This document shows, piece after piece, positions 5,536-12,929 of a stretch of DNA of 17,189 nucleotides. Below the pieces are notes generated by a model. The model ran no database searches and had not been told where the DNA came from. It saw only the letters and a program-made list of their open reading frames with translations. The stretch's first letter is position 1. Each line of letters begins with the position of its first letter. The translations under genes were made by a program, and so were the position numbers. Source of the stretch: Patescibacteria group bacterium (lineage in GTDB: Bacteria > Patescibacteriota > Minisyncoccia > Phycocordibacterales > UBA9973); NCBI GenBank assembly GCA_030916575.1, contig JAUPWJ010000026.1, forward strand, positions 1 through 17,189, read 5' to 3'.

Positions 5536-6862
5536 ATTTATTCCAATCTATAGTATGTTCACGGCTCGGGCCTGTGCCGACGGAGACTATCTCTGCTCCT
5601 AGATTTTTTAGTTTATTTTCTACATATTCCATATAAGTTTTTAACTCAGGTGAAATTTTACTTTTATCTGTGACTCCGAAATTTTCTTGTCCCCAGCCTG
5701 GTAAATCTTCTGTCACAACATCTGTAATTTCAGCTAGACGAAGAGGGAATTCTGGAGTATTTTTCCCATCTTTAATATAACCAGTGACAACTTTCACTTT
5801 ATCTGTCGGACAAATATCAGATTTATTTATAAAAACTTTATTTACCCCTGATAGTTTGATTGCATATTCTAATGCGAATAAATCTAGCCATCCACACATA
5901 CGAGGTCTGCCAGTTGTGGCGCCAAATTCATGTCCAGCATCTTGGAAAAGTTTTTCTACAGCTTCATCTTTGATTCGAGCAGGGAAGTTACCACCGCCTA
6001 CTTTCGTAGTATAAGCTTTCATTACTCCGTAAATATTTCTGATGTAAGAGTGTGGAATACCTAGGCCTAAGCACATGTTTGCCGGCAAAGTATTTGAACT
6101 TGTCACATTTGGATAGTCTCCAAAATCAATGTCTAGCATTAAGCCCTGAGCACCTTCGGCTAAAATATTCTTACCAGATTCCAATCTTTCATGTATTAAA
6201 TAAGACAAATCACATATGTTCATTTTTTTAAGTTCTTCTATTGCTTCTATCCAGTTCTTTTTGCTTTCTTCTATCTTATCTGTTGCAATTTCAAAACCGT
6301 ATTCTTCTTTGTAAAGTTTCAAAAGATTATTATGAAACAATGAAAGCTTTTCTACTTTGTCATCAAAGTCAGCGAACATAACATCACCAATTAAAAGTCC
6401 TCGGCGTGCTCGAGAGTCGCTATATGCTGGTCCGATACCGCGTGCTGTAGTGCCTATCTTGCTTCCTGTGTTTGAGCGATATGCTTCGTCAGCAAGGTCT
6501 AAGTATGAATGCATATAAGAAACCAATTTCGCACGATTGGAAATATAAAGTCTAGGTGCAATATCAAAACCTTTTTCTTTTAATTCTTTTATTTCTTTTA
6601 CTAATGAAATTACATCCACCACCACTTCGCTTCCTATATATAGCTCCATATCTTGATGTAGGCATCCTGAAGGAATTATGTGCCCGATGAAGCTTACTCC
6701 AGCAGAGTTTAAAGTATGTCCTGCATTCGCTCCTCCTTGAAAACGGGCTACACCAGAATAAACTTTAGATAAAAGTAAATCATCAATATTTTTTCCCTTA
6801 CCTTCATCTCCCCACTGCAGTCCCACTAAAACATCTACGAAACCTTTTTTTTGATCGTTCAT
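5534..6862 (-). CDS. purA: Adenylosuccinate synthase
   Basis: The enzyme joins aspartate to IMP with GTP, the first step from IMP to AMP. The 442-residue length is normal. The N-terminal P-loop is GLQWGDEGKGK with the catalytic Asp at position 19, and the catalytic His is H49 in GGANAGHT. Further family motifs are TARGIGPAY, SSNTLPANM (where most members have SSNTTAGG), GATTGRPRMCGWLD for GTP and IMP binding, and SVGTGPSREHTI near the end in place of the usual SVGPxREET. The C-terminus is at the expected place. It lies 23 nt after guaB on the same strand with no promoter or ribosome site that I can see between them, so an operon is likely. No purB is in the window. PurA and GuaB compete for IMP, so joint transcription would keep the two branches in step. 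Confidence 0.97.
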   Translation of the reverse strand: MNDQKKGFVDVLVGLQWGDEGKGKNIDDLLLSKVYSGVARFQGGANAGHTLNSAGVSFIGHIIPSGCLHQDMELYIGSEVVVDVISLVKEIKELKEKGFDIAPRLYISNRAKLVSYMHSYLDLADEAYRSNTGSKIGTTARGIGPAYSDSRARRGLLIGDVMFADFDDKVEKLSLFHNNLLKLYKEEYGFEIATDKIEESKKNWIEAIEELKKMNICDLSYLIHERLESGKNILAEGAQGLMLDIDFGDYPNVTSSNTLPANMCLGLGIPHSYIRNIYGVMKAYTTKVGGGNFPARIKDEAVEKLFQDAGHEFGATTGRPRMCGWLDLFALEYAIKLSGVNKVFINKSDICPTDKVKVVTGYIKDGKNTPEFPLRLAEITDVVTEDLPGWGQENFGVTDKSKISPELKTYMEYVENKLKNLGAEIVSVGTGPSREHTIDWNK

Positions 6863-6885
6863 AATAATTTTTTATTTACTTTTTA

Positions 6886-8364
6886 TTACTTCTCTCGACT
6901 ATAATTAGGCGCCTCTTTAGTAATAATAATGTCATGTGGGTGACTCTCTGCAATACCCGAATGAGTTAGCTTTACAAATTTTGCATTCTTTTGAAGAGTA
7001 GGTATATCTTTTGCTCCGCAGTAGCCCATACCAGCACGAAGTCCTCCTATTAATTGATACATCACTTCAGCTAAGTCACCTTTGTAAGCGACTCTTCCTA
7101 CAATTCCTTCAGGAACTAATTTCCTTATATCATCTTCAGCATCTTGAAAATATCTATCTTTACTTCCTTTCTCCATAGCTTCAATTGAGCCCATACCTCT
7201 ATACATTTTATATTTTCTGCTATCTAATGTAATCATTTCTCCAGGAGATTCAGTGACTCCAGCGAAAAGGGAACCCGCCATGATTGAGCTCGCTCCAGCT
7301 GCGAGGGCTTTCGGAATATCACCTGCAAAACGAATACCTCCGTCAGCAATAATAGGCACTCCTGTGCCCTTTAGAGCTTGTGCTACTTCATAAACTGCTG
7401 AAAATTGAGGGTATCCTATACCAGCGATGATTCTTGTAGTGCAAATTGAACCTGGGCCGATACCGACTTTAACTGCATCAGCTCCAGCTTTTACTAAATC
7501 TTTCGCTGCTTGTCCTGTAGCAATGTTTCCAACAATTACTTCTAACTTAGGAAACATTTTTTTAACTTCTTTTAGAATAGTTATAACTCCTTTAGAATGT
7601 CCGTGCGCAGTATCTATAACGATGACATCCACATCGTTCTCTACTAATTTTTTTATACGTTCTTTCGTGTCAGCGGTGACACCAACTCCTGCACCTACGC
7701 GAAGCCTACCGAAAACATCTCGGCAAGAATTTGGACGAGATTTTACTTTCATGATGTCTTTGTAAGTAATAAGACCAACGAGTTTGAAATCTTTATCCAC
7801 TAATGGTAATTTCTCAATTTTATTTTTTGTAAGTATTTCTTCTGCTTTTTTTAAATCTGTGCCTAGTATGCCAGTCACTAGATTTTTCTTAGTCATCACT
7901 TCGCCTACAGATAAATCTAATTTTTTCTGGAATCGCAAATCTCTATTTGTAATAATTCCTTTTAGTTTTTTATTTTCATCAATAATTGGTATTCCTCCAA
8001 TTTTATTTTCTTTCATCAGGTGCACAGCTTCTTTTAAAGTTGCTTCTTCTGTCAAAGTTATCGGGTCATGAATCATTCCACTCTCAGAGCGTTTTACTTT
8101 TCTAACTTCTTGACCTTGAGCCTCGATGCTCATGTTTTTATGAATAATACCAATACCACCCTCAGCTGCCATAGCTATAGCCATATCTGCTTCAGTCACA
8201 GTATCCATCGCTGCAGAAAGTATCGGAGTATTTAGTTTAATTTTACGCGTTAGATTTGAGCTGATATCTACATCTCTAGGCAAAACATCAGAATAAGCTG
8301 GCACTAATAATATATCATCATAAGTTAGACCCTCCTTAAATTTTTCTTCATTTTTTGTGCTCAT
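6886..8364 (-). CDS. guaB: IMP dehydrogenase
   Basis: It oxidises IMP to XMP with NAD+, the committed step to GMP and the supplier of GuaA. The protein has an (alpha/beta)8 barrel with the catalytic Cys loop GPGSICTTRIIAGIG (C308 from the start used here), two CBS domains inserted at about residues 98-208, the AHGHSKGV and NIATGQAA strands, the flap region MYRGMGSIEAM, and the conserved GYCGAKDI end region. There are two candidate starts. ATG 8376 gives four more residues but lies inside a good extended -10 (TGTTATTAT, 8383-8375). ATG 8364, ten nucleotides after that box, is therefore preferred (492 residues). Two CBS domains leave room for regulation by adenine or guanine nucleotides, as in the family generally. 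It is the first gene of a guaB-purA operon and is divergent from mreB. Confidence 0.96.
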   Translation of the reverse strand: MSTKNEEKFKEGLTYDDILLVPAYSDVLPRDVDISSNLTRKIKLNTPILSAAMDTVTEADMAIAMAAEGGIGIIHKNMSIEAQGQEVRKVKRSESGMIHDPITLTEEATLKEAVHLMKENKIGGIPIIDENKKLKGIITNRDLRFQKKLDLSVGEVMTKKNLVTGILGTDLKKAEEILTKNKIEKLPLVDKDFKLVGLITYKDIMKVKSRPNSCRDVFGRLRVGAGVGVTADTKERIKKLVENDVDVIVIDTAHGHSKGVITILKEVKKMFPKLEVIVGNIATGQAAKDLVKAGADAVKVGIGPGSICTTRIIAGIGYPQFSAVYEVAQALKGTGVPIIADGGIRFAGDIPKALAAGASSIMAGSLFAGVTESPGEMITLDSRKYKMYRGMGSIEAMEKGSKDRYFQDAEDDIRKLVPEGIVGRVAYKGDLAEVMYQLIGGLRAGMGYCGAKDIPTLQKNAKFVKLTHSGIAESHPHDIIITKEAPNYSREK

Positions 8365-8374
8365 ATATGTAGGC

Positions 8375-8404
8375 ATAATAACATAAAAATTATTTAAAAG
8401 TAAA
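8375..8404 (-). promoter_or_regulatory. Promoter of the guaB-purA operon
   Basis: On the minus strand TTTACT (8404-8399) and TATTAT (8380-8375) are 18 nt apart, with TGT directly before the -10. The predicted start near 8368 leaves about four bases before ATG 8364. The upstream ATG at 8376 overlaps the -10 box, which argues against its use. Confidence 0.5.
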
Positions 8405-8445
8405 TTGCCTTTAATTTCGGTAAAAATTTTGTTTTTTGGTTTTTG

Positions 8446-8454
8446 TGCTATATT
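8446..8454 (+). promoter_or_regulatory. Extended -10 promoter of mreB, leaderless spacing
   Basis: TGCTATATT at 8446-8454 is followed by six nucleotides and the ATG at 8461, so the predicted transcription start is the A of the start codon. The box lies inside the longer reading frame that begins at TTG 8443, which rules against that start. No good -35 is visible at the right distance. Confidence 0.6.
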
Positions 8455-8460
8455 TACTCC

Positions 8461-9474
8461 ATGGGTATTTTTTCAAAGAAGTTGGGAATAGACTTGGGCA
8501 CAGCCAATACTTTGGTCTTTTTACCGGGTAAGGGTATCGTCCTAAATGAGCCTTCTGTGGTGGCTGTTTCTGAACAAGATAATAAGATTTTGGCTATTGG
8601 AATTGAAGCAAAAAACATGATAGGTAAGACTCCAGAATCAATCATTACTTATTGCCCAATGAAGGACGGAGTCATAGCTGACTATAGAGTGACTGAAGCT
8701 ATGCTGAAATATTTCATCAGTAAAGCCATGGGTAAATGGAATTTATTTAAACCAGACGTAATGGTCTCTGTGCCTGCAGGGGTAACTTCGACTCAAAGAC
8801 GCGCTGTAGTTGAAGCCGCAATAAAAGCTGGAGCAAAGAATGCATATGTGGTGAAGGAGCCAATTCTTGCCGCCATTGGTGCCGGTATTCCTATTTATGA
8901 ATCCAAAGGTTATATGGTAGTAGACATTGGTGGAGGCACTACTGACGTCGCTGTTATTTCTCTCGGAGGAATCGTAGCTTCTACATCGGTCAAATGTGCG
9001 GGAAATAAAATTGACCAAGCTATTGCAGACTATATTAAGAAAACTTTCAACCTCGCTATTGGAGACAAAACTGCTGAAGAAGTGAAAATAAAAATTGGTG
9101 CGGCGGTACCTCTTGAAGAAGAACTTCGAGTGACAATAAAAGGACGTGACTTCATTCAAGGACTTCCAAGAAGTGCTCAAGTCGGTACAAATGAAATTGT
9201 AAAAGCTATTGATGCAGAACTTAAACAAATTATTAAAGCTATTAAAAGTGTCCTACAAGAAACTCCTCCTGAGCTCGCATCTGACATTATTGACCATGGC
9301 ATTATTATGACTGGTGGAACATCCCAGCTTCGCAATCTCACTGATTTAGTTTACAGAAAGACAGGAGTTAAAGCAGTTGTTGCTGACGATGCACTTTATT
9401 GTGTAGTTAAAGGCACTGGTGTAGTTCTTGAACACTTAGATGTCTATAAGAGAACAGTACTAAGCAAAAAATAA
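8461..9474 (+). CDS. mreB: Rod-shape actin homologue MreB
   Basis: MreB forms membrane-bound filaments that guide lateral cell-wall synthesis. The 337-residue product has the actin-fold nucleotide motifs: phosphate 1 loop GIDLGTANT at residues 9-17, the phosphate 2 motif VVDIGGGTTDVAV, and the adenosine motif IIMTGGTSQL. The N-terminal MGIFSKK is amphipathic and could insert in the membrane, as in other MreBs. ATG 8461 is chosen because a TGCTATATT -10 box ends seven nucleotides before it; a TTG at 8443 would start within the promoter. Unlike the common order, no mreC or mreD follows. The delta'-like gene starts one base after the stop (TAAAATG junction), so the two are likely co-transcribed and perhaps translationally coupled. 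Confidence 0.96.
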   Translation: MGIFSKKLGIDLGTANTLVFLPGKGIVLNEPSVVAVSEQDNKILAIGIEAKNMIGKTPESIITYCPMKDGVIADYRVTEAMLKYFISKAMGKWNLFKPDVMVSVPAGVTSTQRRAVVEAAIKAGAKNAYVVKEPILAAIGAGIPIYESKGYMVVDIGGGTTDVAVISLGGIVASTSVKCAGNKIDQAIADYIKKTFNLAIGDKTAEEVKIKIGAAVPLEEELRVTIKGRDFIQGLPRSAQVGTNEIVKAIDAELKQIIKAIKSVLQETPPELASDIIDHGIIMTGGTSQLRNLTDLVYRKTGVKAVVADDALYCVVKGTGVVLEHLDVYKRTVLSKK

Positions 9475-9475
9475 A

Positions 9476-10177
9476 ATGCTAAAAGAACATTTTGATAAAG
9501 AAAATCCTCATCATGCTTATTTAATAGAAGGTAATAGGGAAGATATCTTGCCTCAAGTTTTAGAATTTACAGAAATTTTAGGATTACAGAAAAACAGTCC
9601 GGATCTTTGTCATATTTTGATGGACAATTTCAAGATAGATGATGCTTTTGCTTTAAAGAAAATGAGCGGGGAAATGAGTACAACAGACGGCAAGAAAGTA
9701 TTCATCGTGTCAGCCAATCAATTCTCACCGGACGCTCAAAATACAATGCTGAAAATGTTCGAAGAGCCGATTTTTAATACACATTTCTTCATGATAGTGC
9801 CTGACATTGATGCATTGTTTAAAACCCTTATTTCTAGATTTTATGTAATAAAAAATGAAGGTAATAATGAAATAGAGATAAAGTTAGCTGAGAAATTCAT
9901 AGCTATGCCTATGCAATTGCGAATTAATTACATAAAAGAATTTTTAGTAGAACCTGAAGATGAAATAGTAGAAGACTCTATTCGTTCTAAAACATTGAAG
10001 TTTTTAAATATGCTTGAATTAGTGCTTCATAAAAAAGTATCAAAGACACAATTCAATAAAAATATAACTCAAGCATTTGAACAAATTCTATTAGCTCGAA
10101 AATTCATCCGTCAACCCGGCTCCGCTTCAAAGACTTTACTTGAATCCGTGGCTTTATCTATTCCAGAGAAAATATAA
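9476..10177 (+). CDS. holB: Short DNA polymerase III delta'-like clamp-loader protein
   Basis: The 233-residue protein resembles the AAA+ part of clamp-loader delta'. It has HHAYLIEGN at 12-20 where ATP-binding relatives have HAyLltGpxGxGK, then VFIVSANQFSPDAQNTMLKMFEEP, the typical strand plus sensor-1 region of DnaX/HolB, and TLISRFYVI in place of the SRC arginine-finger motif. The P-loop is lost, as is common for delta', which does not bind ATP itself. The four-Cys zinc module is also missing, and the protein is roughly 100 residues shorter than typical delta', with only a brief C-terminal helical collar (LLARKFIRQPGSASKTLLES). It most likely completes a minimal clamp loader. Position after mreB is not informative about function. 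The gene symbol is by homology; a divergent DnaX-type paralogue is the alternative. Confidence 0.78.
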   Translation: MLKEHFDKENPHHAYLIEGNREDILPQVLEFTEILGLQKNSPDLCHILMDNFKIDDAFALKKMSGEMSTTDGKKVFIVSANQFSPDAQNTMLKMFEEPIFNTHFFMIVPDIDALFKTLISRFYVIKNEGNNEIEIKLAEKFIAMPMQLRINYIKEFLVEPEDEIVEDSIRSKTLKFLNMLELVLHKKVSKTQFNKNITQAFEQILLARKFIRQPGSASKTLLESVALSIPEKI

Positions 10178-10178
10178 A
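10173..10178 (+). promoter_or_regulatory. Possible internal -10 before the zinc-ribbon gene
   Basis: TATAAA at 10173-10178, overlapping the stop codon of the delta' gene, is followed by six nucleotides and the ATG at 10185, the same spacing as at the leaderless genes. There is no TGn extension and no clear -35, and the region is A-rich, so chance is possible. Confidence 0.3.
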
Positions 10179-10184
10179 AAATAA

Positions 10185-11939
10185 ATGGCATATAAAAGTG
10201 AAAACAAAATATGTCAAAATTGTAAACAGGATTTCGTAATTGAGCCAGATGATTTTTCTTTCTATCATAAATTAAGTGTGCCGCCGCCTACTTGGTGTCC
10301 TCCATGTCGATTTATTCGCAAAATGACCTTTGTTAATGAACGCTCTTTATACAAAAGAACTTGTGAAAATTGTAAAGCCTCCATCGTTACTATGTATCAT
10401 CCCGACACACCAATTCCGGTTTGGTGCATCAAGTGTCACCTAAGCGATGTGTGGGATGCCAGAGACTATGGAAAAGAATATGATTTTTCTAAAACATTTT
10501 TTGAACAATTTAAAGAATTAAAATATACTGTCCCGCATAGAGCACTAGATCAAAATGAGCGAAATGGCGAAGGTTGTGAGTATTCAAATTTTTGTTATTC
10601 TAGTAAAAATATATACCTATCTTTTGTTACTCCTTCTTGTGAGAATATTAAATATTCTCGGTGTTTTTTAAAACACAATAAAAATTGTCTTGATTCATTA
10701 ATTATTCAAAATAATGAGAAAGGGTACGAACTTGTGCAGGCTAGCTCAAATTATAACTCCACTTTTTTAGTGGAGAGTGATCAATGTATTGATTCACACT
10801 TTCTTTACGACTGCTCAAATTGTGTTAATTGTTATATGTCTTCAAATATTCGAAACAAAAGTAATGTTTTTAGAAATAAACAATTAACGAAAGAAGAATA
10901 CAACGAAGCAATATCTGGATTAAAACTAAACACTTATTCTGGTCAATTGCAATCAAAAAAGGAATTTAGCGAAATGGAGAAAAAAGCAATTCATAAATAT
11001 GCACGCATAAAAAACTCTGTAAATACAGTAGGAGACTTTATTGAGAATTCAAAAAATATATATCGTTGTTATGGTTTAGTTAAAGCTGAGAATATGAAGT
11101 ATGTATTTTTTGGAGTAAATACCACTAAAGATTCTCAAGATCTTATCTTTACAGGAAAAGCAGAAGAATGTTACGAATTTGTTTTTGGTGGTAGAGGAGC
11201 TAGTAGGGTAGTTTTATCGTTTAGTTGCGGAGGTGGGAGTAAAAATTTATTTTATTGTGATCAATGTAAAGGTTGTTCAGATTGTTTTGGTTGTGTAGGT
11301 CTAACTAAAAAACAATATTGCATATTCAATAAGCAATATTCAAAAGAGGAATATTTTGAATTAGTTGAAAAGATAAAAAAACATATGGATGATATGCCTT
11401 ATATAGATAAGATCGGTAGAAAATATGGTTTCGGAGAGTTTTTCCCCACAGAAACTTCTCCTTTCGCTTACAATGAAACTATAGCTTTTGAAGAATATCC
11501 ATTTTCAAAAGAAAAAGCAATTAAAGAAGGATACAAATGGAAAAATGTAGAACCTAAATCATATGCTCCCACAATTACTACAGACATGTTACCCGATAGT
11601 ATTAACGATATTCCTGATTCAATTTGTGATGAAGTTATAGGATGTCCTAATAACGGAGACACTAGTACTCAATGTGTATCTGCTTATAAAATACTACCAG
11701 ATGAGTTGGCTTTTTATAGACAGATGAAATTACCTATTCCCAGATATTGTCCTAATTGTAGATATCACGAGCGCTTAATTTGGAAAAATCCATTTCGCTT
11801 TTATAAAAGAGAATGTATGTGCGATATATTGAGTCATGAACATGCAGAAAAATGCGAAGTAGAATTTGAAACAATGTATGCACCAAGTCGTGAAGAGAAA
11901 ATTTTCTGTAAAGAATGCTATCAAAAAGAAGTTTATTAG
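10185..11939 (+). CDS. Large Cys-rich zinc-ribbon protein of unknown function, internally duplicated
   Basis: The 584-residue soluble protein has no recognised catalytic motif. Its two ends carry the same double zinc-ribbon unit. N-terminal: C10xxC13, FYHKLSVPPPTWC38PPC41R, C60xxC63, TMYHPDTPIPVWC81xxC84. C-terminal: FYRQMKLPIPRYC522PNC525R, NPFRFYKREC544MC546, C557, TMYAPSREEKIFC575xxC578. The middle shows a second duplication: C210xxCxxC followed by FRNKQLTKEEYNE, and C358xxCxxCxxCxxC followed by CIFNKQYSKEEYFE. Around these, short repeats rich in Cys, Asn and Ser (for example CEYSNFCYSSKNIYLSF) suggest a repetitive beta structure. Zinc binding is inferred from the CxxC pairs. I associate this type with candidate-phyla bacteria, where I recall misleading labels such as CaiB/BaiF; nothing here looks like a CoA-transferase. 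It begins eight bases after the delta' gene. Confidence 0.85.
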   Translation: MAYKSENKICQNCKQDFVIEPDDFSFYHKLSVPPPTWCPPCRFIRKMTFVNERSLYKRTCENCKASIVTMYHPDTPIPVWCIKCHLSDVWDARDYGKEYDFSKTFFEQFKELKYTVPHRALDQNERNGEGCEYSNFCYSSKNIYLSFVTPSCENIKYSRCFLKHNKNCLDSLIIQNNEKGYELVQASSNYNSTFLVESDQCIDSHFLYDCSNCVNCYMSSNIRNKSNVFRNKQLTKEEYNEAISGLKLNTYSGQLQSKKEFSEMEKKAIHKYARIKNSVNTVGDFIENSKNIYRCYGLVKAENMKYVFFGVNTTKDSQDLIFTGKAEECYEFVFGGRGASRVVLSFSCGGGSKNLFYCDQCKGCSDCFGCVGLTKKQYCIFNKQYSKEEYFELVEKIKKHMDDMPYIDKIGRKYGFGEFFPTETSPFAYNETIAFEEYPFSKEKAIKEGYKWKNVEPKSYAPTITTDMLPDSINDIPDSICDEVIGCPNNGDTSTQCVSAYKILPDELAFYRQMKLPIPRYCPNCRYHERLIWKNPFRFYKRECMCDILSHEHAEKCEVEFETMYAPSREEKIFCKECYQKEVY

Positions 11940-11950
11940 ATTTTTAAGTA

Positions 11951-11959
11951 TGCTATAAT
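11951..11959 (+). promoter_or_regulatory. Consensus extended -10 promoter of frr, leaderless spacing
   Basis: TGCTATAAT at 11951-11959 is a perfect extended -10. Six nucleotides follow and then the frr ATG at 11966, so transcription is predicted to begin on the start codon. It lies in a 26-bp gap after the zinc-ribbon gene and probably drives frr, the four-helix gene and rseP. Confidence 0.65.
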
Positions 11960-11965
11960 GATGTT

Positions 11966-12517
11966 ATGCAATACAATTTTACGCAGTTTAAAACAGATTT
12001 AAAAAAGGTTGAAGATTATTTAAGTAAAGAATACAGCCAGCTTAACATCGGCCGAGCGAGTCCGATGATATTAGATTCTATTTCTGTGGAGTCCTATGGC
12101 TCATATGTAGATTTAAAAAATGTAGCCTCTATTTCCATTGAAGACCCAAAGACACTTCGTATAGCACCTTGGGATAAAAGTCAGATAAAAGGAATTGAAA
12201 AAGCTATCGCAGGAGCAAATTTAGGGCTCTCATTGGCTACAGATGATACAGGTATTAGAGTTATTTTCCCCCAACTTACCACAGAGACAAGGCAAACTCT
12301 AGTGAAAGTGCTGAAAGAAAAGTTGGAAGATGCTAGGATAACAGTTCGTAAAGAGAGAGAAAGAATTTGGGATGATGTTCAAGCTAAAGAGAAAGAAGGT
12401 AAACTTACCGAAGATGAAAGATTTCGCGCAAAAGAAGATTTACAGAAAGTGATAGACGACGCAAATGCAAGCTTGGAAGCAATTTTCGAAAAGAAAGAGA
12501 AAGAAGTAATGGGTTAA
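11966..12517 (+). CDS. frr: Ribosome recycling factor
   Basis: With EF-G this factor splits the post-termination ribosome. The 183-residue length is typical (about 185). The three-helix-bundle region shows LNIGRASPMILDSISVESYGS, matching the family's tRNA-mimic tip and hinge, and IAPWDKSQIKGIEKAI, then the highly conserved TTETRQTLVKVLKEKLEDARITVRKERE stretch in segments and a Lys/Glu-rich last helix (KEKEGKLTEDERFRAKEDLQKVIDD). The start is fixed by the -10 box seven nucleotides upstream. In many bacteria frr sits near uppS, cdsA, dxr and rseP; here only rseP remains close, with a four-helix gene between them. Full recycling would need EF-G from elsewhere in the genome. Confidence 0.97.
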   Translation: MQYNFTQFKTDLKKVEDYLSKEYSQLNIGRASPMILDSISVESYGSYVDLKNVASISIEDPKTLRIAPWDKSQIKGIEKAIAGANLGLSLATDDTGIRVIFPQLTTETRQTLVKVLKEKLEDARITVRKERERIWDDVQAKEKEGKLTEDERFRAKEDLQKVIDDANASLEAIFEKKEKEVMG

Positions 12518-12521
12518 TTAT

Positions 12522-12914
12522 ATGATAAAGAAAAAAACCATTACTAAAAAAAATGTTCCTTTTAAGTCAGATGAAGACAAAATTGTCTGGCAAGAAAGTT
12601 GTGACCTTGTGAAGTTAGTTTACAAAGTCACTACACAATTACCAAAATCAGAATCTTTTGCTTTAAAAGCACAAATACAACATTCGGCTGTATCTATCGT
12701 TTCTAATCTTGCAGATGCGAGTACGAAAAAAAAGAAAGAGGAGTATTTTACGTCTATACACACAGCTTATGATTTAGCTTTAAAACTGCAAACCCAACTT
12801 TCCCTTTGTGTGGATTTGTATAAAATAGATACTAGTGAATCCTCAACATTGCTTGCAAAAATAAATAAAATGCTTCGAGCCATTATCAATAAACTAGAGC
12901 CTAAAAAGAAATAG
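12522..12914 (+). CDS. Four-helix-bundle (S23 / 23S rRNA intervening-sequence type) protein
   Basis: The 130-residue protein matches the S23/IVP four-helix-bundle family. After a Lys-rich lead of about 22 residues it reads WQESCDLVKLVYKVTTQLPKSE, then LKAQIQHSAVSIVSNLADAS, the helix-2 signature that usually reads LxxQIrRAavSIpsNIAEG, then YFTSIHTAYDLALKLQTQL and a final helix with KMLRAIINKL. The family was named for ORFs inside 23S rRNA intervening sequences, but many members are free-standing; the structure is known, the function is not. The ATG is four bases after the frr stop, without a Shine-Dalgarno, so it is in the frr-rseP operon. The usual NIAEG is NLADA here. A link to ribosomes is only suggested by the family history and frr as neighbour. 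Confidence 0.85.
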   Translation: MIKKKTITKKNVPFKSDEDKIVWQESCDLVKLVYKVTTQLPKSESFALKAQIQHSAVSIVSNLADASTKKKKEEYFTSIHTAYDLALKLQTQLSLCVDLYKIDTSESSTLLAKINKMLRAIINKLEPKKK

Positions 12915-12929
12915 TTTCTTAAATTTTTT

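Noticed and set aside
8443..8460. TTG start giving MreB six extra residues
   Set aside because: This start lies within the TGCTATATT promoter element; ATG 8461 matches the family's N-terminus and the leaderless spacing.
8743..9228. 161-residue minus-strand ORF rich in Phe, Tyr, Ser and Asn
   Set aside because: It is the antisense shadow of mreB, with composition typical of reverse-frame translation.
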